Assembly: GCA_023014365.1 (NCBI GenBank)
Contig: JAEBUN010000008.1
Coordinates: 1,240,001-1,304,000 of the forward strand
Reading direction: 5' to 3'
From: Lepiota brunneoincarnata
Lineage: Eukaryota; Basidiomycota; Agaricomycetes; Agaricales; Agaricaceae
DNA length: 64,000 bases
This document shows, one piece after another, positions 58,962 through 64,000 of this stretch. The notes beneath the pieces are model-generated. The model was given only the letters and a program-made list of their open reading frames with translations, was not told the DNA's origin and made no database searches. Both the position numbers and the translations under genes were made by a program. Within the stretch, counting starts at the first letter, position 1, and every line of letters starts with the position of its first letter.

Positions 58962-60599
58962 ATGGCTACCTTTGAAATCCCAAAATCCCAAAAGGCAGCC
59001 GTGCTTCGCGAAGTCAAGGGAGCGTACAAGCTTGAAACAGACTGGCCGGTCACACAACCTAATGAACTCAAACCTGGACAATGTTTGGTAAAGCTAGAGT
59101 ATTCGGGCGTCTGCCATTCAGACGTGAGCGTCAGGGATTTGGACTGGGGGCATACGCCTATTCTTCCGCTTGTGGGAGGCCATGAGGGCGTAGGGATAGT
59201 CGTTGCGATTGGGGAACATACAAACGATCCTGCAGTAGGGTTAGGCGACCGGGTTGGACTGAAGTGGATAGCAGGTGTTTGTGAAACGTGAGTCATGATT
59301 CGAGTTCTTTCCCTGCTTCTTCTTCTTCCCGCATGAAGATAGGTGTGAGATGTGTCGTGGAGGCTATGAATCTTGTGGGTTTTATGGACACAACCGCAGC
59401 ACTTATGAACACTTCTAATGCAACTGGCCAGCTTGTCCTAAAATAAGGGAACTGAGTCATGGTTTCCAAATGCATGGCACATTCCAGCAATACGCGGTAA
59501 GCTCTCAGTCCATTTTGTCTCCCCGCGTTGATCATCATAATCCCTCTCCTTCGAGGTATCCTATGTGAACTACGTGACGAAAATACCAGACGGTATCGAC
59601 AGTGCCTCGGCCGCACCCATCCTTTGTGCTGTAAGTGACCCAGCCTTCACCCGAACCAAAGAATCCCTATCCCATGAGTCACTCAGGGCATGACTGTCTT
59701 CAAAGCCATCAAACAGGCAAAAGTTTCTATTGGAAAGTGGGTCGCAATTCCTGGTGCAGGCGGAGGTCTGGGTCATCTCGGTAAGCCGTCCCCAAATACA
59801 ACAGCCTCGAGCATCCACCCAAGACCACCCCAAACTCAAGCTGTTCAGTATGCCGTTGCTCAGGGACTCCGCGTCGTTGCAATTGGTGAATTCCATTCTG
59901 GAAAACCGCCTATCAGCCCCTCGTTCATTTTCGACTTTCCCCAGACACTGGAGAAGCCAAGAAACAACTCGTACTTAGTCTTGGAGCAGAGAAATGGGTC
60001 GACTTCAAGGAGAGTAAAGATCTCATTGCTGATGTTAAAGCCGCCACAGGAGGTCCAGGACCCCAGGCGGCAATTGTTGCAACTAACGACGTAAGGAACT
60101 TAATAGAGTGCGATTCACGGCGCTGATGGAGATGCTAGCCACGACCATTTTCGCAAGCAGCGATGTATCTGAAGAACACTGGAACCCTCGTGGTTGTTGG
60201 GGTTCCGGCTGGCGGTGCGCTGTTAAGCATTCCAATTCCATTGCTCGTAAGCAAAGGTAAGAGATCCTCACTTGCTCATCCCGCAATACTACCCTTACCT
60301 GCGTACAAGTGCCTCACGATTACTGGAACCGCCATTGCGTAAGTAAAACATGCCCATTTCCCGAAGCAAAAACGAAGTCTGGCTACTCCGTTGGTAGGAA
60401 CCGCATTGAGGTTGATGAAGCTCTCCAAATCGCCGCACGTGGCAAAGTCAAATGCCACTTTGAGACTCGAAATCTCGAGGATGTAAATTCGTATGTTTCT
60501 ATTTTTCCTCGCTCATGGAGGAAGACTGAAGTCGTCTTTAGAGTCATGAACGATATGAATGAAGGAAAGATCGCGGGAAGGGTCGTCCTCAAGATCTGA
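58962..60599 (+). CDS. Zinc-dependent alcohol dehydrogenase (ADH1 class)
   Basis: Cytosolic NAD-dependent medium-chain dehydrogenase that interconverts alcohols and aldehydes. ATG 58962 ([15 protein letters not shown]). Catalytic zinc ligands are in [11 protein letters not shown] and GGHEGVG. The structural zinc loop supplies four Cys in [18 protein letters not shown], assembled across two introns. Further blocks are [35 protein letters not shown], the Rossmann dinucleotide motif [55 protein letters not shown]…[10 protein letters not shown] and [14 protein letters not shown], with TGA at 60597-60599. There are about nine short introns and no frameshift. It could reduce aldehydes produced by the nearby AAO enzymes, but that link is speculation and the class is ubiquitous. 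Confidence 0.92.
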
Positions 60600-61599
60600 C
60601 CGTTTCTTAATATACTACGAGTTGATATCTTCTGTGTATAGTATTACTGCACACTGGACAGTGCGAGCCTAGTCCGTTGTGATTTTGGAGAGCTACTAAT
60701 GGTCTCGTTGCGTGCTCCGGAAGGGCCAAGGGGTTCTTGTAGTAGACGTGCCCTCGATCGGGCCCGGACACCAGGCTTACCATTGCCCCAGCCACCATAA
60801 CGCATGGCTAGAAAGATGACGCTCAGATTCGTCGTCGGAGCTCATACCAGGTGCCTATGAACGAATACAATTTCACAGATAGGATCATTTCAGTACTGCT
60901 CAAACGGTAACCGGTTCTTGATCACGCAACCAGTTCTGGAAGATTTAGTGCTAGTCAATAAATATCATGCCCAGCGAAATGCTATCCCTGATACATCTTT
61001 CTACACATCAAAAGCAGGAGTTCTACCTATGCTTTGGGTGTAGCTAGGTAAACTCGTGATTCCGACAACGACCAAGGCTCCTGCCGGCGGATGCAGGCGA
61101 GGGGGGACAACAAACAAAAGCCCCGGCGTAATCATTGAACATCGCATCGCGACGAGCGAAATTGGGCATGAGACCTGGTATACCATTTCATTCGGCGCCA
61201 TCGAGAGTGGATACTCGACTATGGATCCCGCCCACTAAACCTTGCATCTCAAGCCCATCCCATCGAGGTTGACAGCGAATGTCCTGACATCGGGTGACTA
61301 ATAGGTGCGGGACTGGCTTTGAGCGGAGTGACATGCGAAGGTGGGTGAGATTCGGGAACCGGACATCATATTCTTTCAGTATTCGAAACATCGGTCCCCG
61401 GGTACAGTTAACGAACGCGTGAGTGAGGGAGGGGAAAAGCAGAAGGGCCATATTGATTTGACGGGCACGATATAATATGATATGTCCTCAGCCCGAGGAA
61501 CTCCAGTTGGGAGAAAGGGTTTCGCAGTCGTAATCTTGGCGTCTGGTATAATGCATTGTTGATGAAACGGAGGCGTGACGACGCGTCTTCTATACTTGA
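60600..61599. other. Intergenic region between convergent genes
   Basis: Lies between the ADH stop and the unclear 3' end of the PP2C-like gene. Open frames have no domain. Confidence 0.45.
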
Positions 61600-63599
61600 G
61601 GGCAAGGCGTGGTGTTGGGTGGGGAACAGTAATAGAAACTCTAGGATGTCGTCTAGGTGAAGAAAACAACTTCAACAGAAACACCACTCCTTTTACCCAA
61701 TCAGTATACCCATCAACTCGAAACCAGTTCAACAAAGACACACCAATGTTGTTTCGATCTTGGCGAATTCATCTGCAACAATGCCTCCATCAAATCCTTG
61801 TCTGCTCCACCGATCGCATTCCTCACTAAATGTTGCGCCACATTTCTATCAAGATTTACAAACCGCTTCGGAATCCCCCACCTGCGGTACATGAACGTAT
61901 TGTCGCTCTTCCCAGAAAAATCCACAGGTAGGTCCTGCCTCTCGAAGACATCTTTTCTGAGCACCGACAGATTAGACGCTGGGGCCGGTGCCCGTGAAGG
62001 AGACTCAACAACGGCCGATATCTCTGGCTCGTACATCGTGAGCGAATCAGCCTGAATCAGTGTCTTCTCCCTGGACAAACACCGTCCTCCGATATTTCTT
62101 CAGCCACAAGCCCACAAGTCCGACGGCCTCCTCATTTGTCAGACTCGACCAAAGCCCCGCATTCGCCAACACGAGAAAATCCCCAGGCCGAATTTCGGTG
62201 GTGGTTACTACAGGTTCGGCATTCACCTTGGCACGTGGCTCGGTAGTGATGATGAACGGAAACGCGTCGCGCAATCGTTGACGCAATTCTGCACCCCATT
62301 TCCATGGACCATCGCCAAAAGCATGTAGTGATTTCGCATGTTTGTTCACTCGTTTCAGGGGATCGTCAATGAACCCCCAAGGAACGTCCATATCCTCTGT
62401 TAGAACATGGACGTCATAAACCTCCTCTCCTTCGTCATTTATCCGGCGTCTGCCCAATACCGCACGCGAATCCCCCAGATTTGCCAGGCGCAGTTGCCGC
62501 GTGTCGTCTTCGTACACGGCAACCATGGCAGATGACCCGCAGTGCGCGCGTGCAAGGAGGCCTGCCGCATCTTGATATGAAAGTAGATTTTCCTGCTTGG
62601 GCTCATTGTTCTGATGCCTTGCAGCAGCCTGAAGCGCTGCTTCGGCTGCCTCTACAACAACTTCCTGGTCTATCTTGAAGAACCCTTGCTTAATTGCCCT
62701 GTCCAACTCCTCCGCGGGTGGGAATGGCCTCCCAGACATGATTCCAGCCCAGTAATCCGTGCTATCAGGTCCGCCACCTAGGTCGACATGGGAGCTGGGT
62801 AGCGCCGCGTGTTCGGAGTAGAGATCTGCGAGTGCGCCCACGATGGCGTGCCGGAGATTGTGTGAGAGATAAGAGGAGACTTTATTCCCGTTGTGTCCAT
62901 CATAAATGCCGAAAACGACCCAGTAGTGGGAAGGAAGCTCGAAGAAGCTGCCTGATGAAAAGCAATTAATGCTTGATCCACTGGTGAGTTATGGTGCGGT
63001 TAGCAATGATTGTCAGGAAACAGACAAATTGGGAGCTTGCCTGGACACCGCTGAGACGTCGTATCTCGAGATACCACATGGCAGGTCAACTTTATAAATT
63101 TGACTGTCAACATCTAGATGTTCCTCTAGCGTTCTCATAGTTGACAATTGCCAAAAGGAGCGGCCATATATCGGTGGAGGGGAAAAATCTTGTCCGATAG
63201 GGGGATCTGATTCTTTCGTCGTCTCCTGATTTTCGGGGACACCTGATTCTGTTTCCGGTGCGTCTGCATCTGCATGAATCGTCCCTCCTGGGAAAGCCGC
63301 GTTTGATCGAACAGCATAGAGGCCTAGACCTCCTAGCAAAGATGATACCGCGAGGGAGAAGGAAACATTTGTGTTATTCCTTGGAGGGCGAGGAGGCATG
63401 CGGAGCTGGTGAAATGATCGAAAGCATGGGTTAGGAAAAGAGACCCGGATGGGGAAAGCCCTGGGCTGCAAATGATAGAGTTCCTGTATGGTCGGGTGCC
63501 GAATTCTGAAACAGGCTCTGCTCGCTATCTTCTGGAACGTGAATGAGCGTGATAGCAGAGTGAGCGAGCAACCATCATATTCTGGAAATGACTCACCAT
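61600..63599 (-). CDS. PP2C-like (PPM) mitochondrial phosphatase, active site altered
   Basis: Member of the PPM family closest in layout to Ptc5/pyruvate-dehydrogenase phosphatase. The start is probably an ATG at 63599 followed at once by an intron, then KIASRACFRIRHP and a basic N-terminus with a hydrophobic segment (VSFSLAVSSLLGGLGLYAV), consistent with mitochondrial targeting. Motifs are FGIYDGHNGNKVSSYL (metal-binding D, G), AHCGSSAMVAVYED, RLANLGDSRAVLGRR, the PDP-type insert HAKSLHAFGDGPWKWG, FVNLDRNVAQHLVRNAIGGA and MNSPRS; a DDI lies at about 61650. The usual DGLWD is replaced by AGLWS (62142-62172), losing a catalytic Asp. An extra G near 62068 shifts the frame. The junction at 62900-63050 and the 3' end are uncertain. 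Confidence 0.75.
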
Positions 63600-63825
63600 T
63601 TCTACGAGCCAAAGTCCAAGGGGCCAATGGCTTAGATTAAGCTACCAGGCCTAATAGTTCTTATGCTGAAACCAAGGTATAAACGCAGAGAGACTGTCTG
63701 GCAGCAGGTTGGTTGTTGTAAGTATTACGCACACATAACAACTTGTCCAACAAACTGACGCTCAGCGTCGTATCATTAGGAACACAGAGGCCTTTGCTAA
63801 ACAGAACCAAATACGTGATATCATA

Positions 63826-64000
63826 CTACGCATAGACCAAAGTGTAAGCGTCGTCCAACTGCTTCAGATACAGCTCCTCGATTGCTTTGCGCCTATAATC
63901 CAGAAGTTGTGCAATTTCGAGTACAAAGGTCATCCAAAATATCATACCTGATGTTGCCCTTCGCCTGTGACAAGGAATTTGTATCAGTCATCAAGACCAG
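63826..64000 (-). CDS. 3' end of an unidentified gene (truncated by window)
   Basis: The last two exons are readable: AKGNIR (17 nt exon after a TTGTCACAG acceptor), a 55-60 nt intron starting GTATGA, then RKAIEELYLKQLDDAYTLVY and A, with stop TAG at 63828-63826. The short charged helix is not enough to name the protein. The remainder lies beyond the right edge. Confidence 0.45.

Overview
The window is nuclear DNA from a filamentous basidiomycete, most likely an Agaricomycete. The evidence is genes cut by many 45-65 nt GT-AG introns, fungal-specific families (FunK1 kinases, an I66 beta-trefoil protease inhibitor, aryl-alcohol-oxidase-type GMC enzymes) and no operons or bacterial start signals. 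A Ceratobasidium/Rhizoctonia-like source would fit, but that is inference only.

Layout. 1-5.07 kb has no gene I can support. 5.07-6.39 kb (-) is a complete nine-exon thymine/uracil-DNA glycosylase. 7.24-8.30 kb (+) is an unrecognised polytopic membrane protein. 8.79-10.75 kb (-) and 18.04-20.15 kb (+) are two paralogous DHA1-type MFS transporters in opposite orientation. Between them lie a small I66 peptidase inhibitor (12.71-13.30, +) and a long coiled-coil centrosomin/Mto1-like microtubule-organising protein (13.5-17.07, +).

21.7-47.5 kb is the accessory core: seven aryl-alcohol-oxidase (AAO) loci, all on +, labelled AAO1-AAO7 here. AAO1 is the divergent founder. AAO2 and AAO6 read as intact. 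AAO3 is a truncated 5' relic, AAO5 is a deletion pseudogene, and AAO1, AAO4 and AAO7 carry frameshifts. Two FunK1 kinase copies are embedded between AAO2 and AAO4 by a tandem segmental duplication whose breakpoint lies inside the first AAO exon. AAO4-AAO7 share a palindromic TCAGCTGA element about 120-130 bp before the start codon, followed by a TATA box, which suggests a common regulator. These enzymes would be secreted and oxidise aryl or aliphatic alcohols to produce H2O2.

48.7-63.6 kb is housekeeping: a long-chain acyl-CoA synthetase (+), a complete Argonaute with a DEDD-type PIWI site (-), a mitochondrial J-domain protein (-) sharing a 109 bp promoter with the autophagy gene ATG101 (+), a zinc alcohol dehydrogenase (+) and a PP2C-like protein lacking a key metal-binding Asp (-). 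The last exons of another (-) gene touch the right edge.

A window-wide oddity is that many otherwise well conserved genes contain single-base frameshifts, and almost all are extra bases rather than missing ones. This looks more like residual assembly error than decay, and it limits how firmly any single gene here can be called a pseudogene. Exon coordinates were derived by hand from splice signals and family conservation. The totals for the glycosylase (879 nt), the I66 inhibitor (474 nt) and ATG101 (567 nt) are exact multiples of three.
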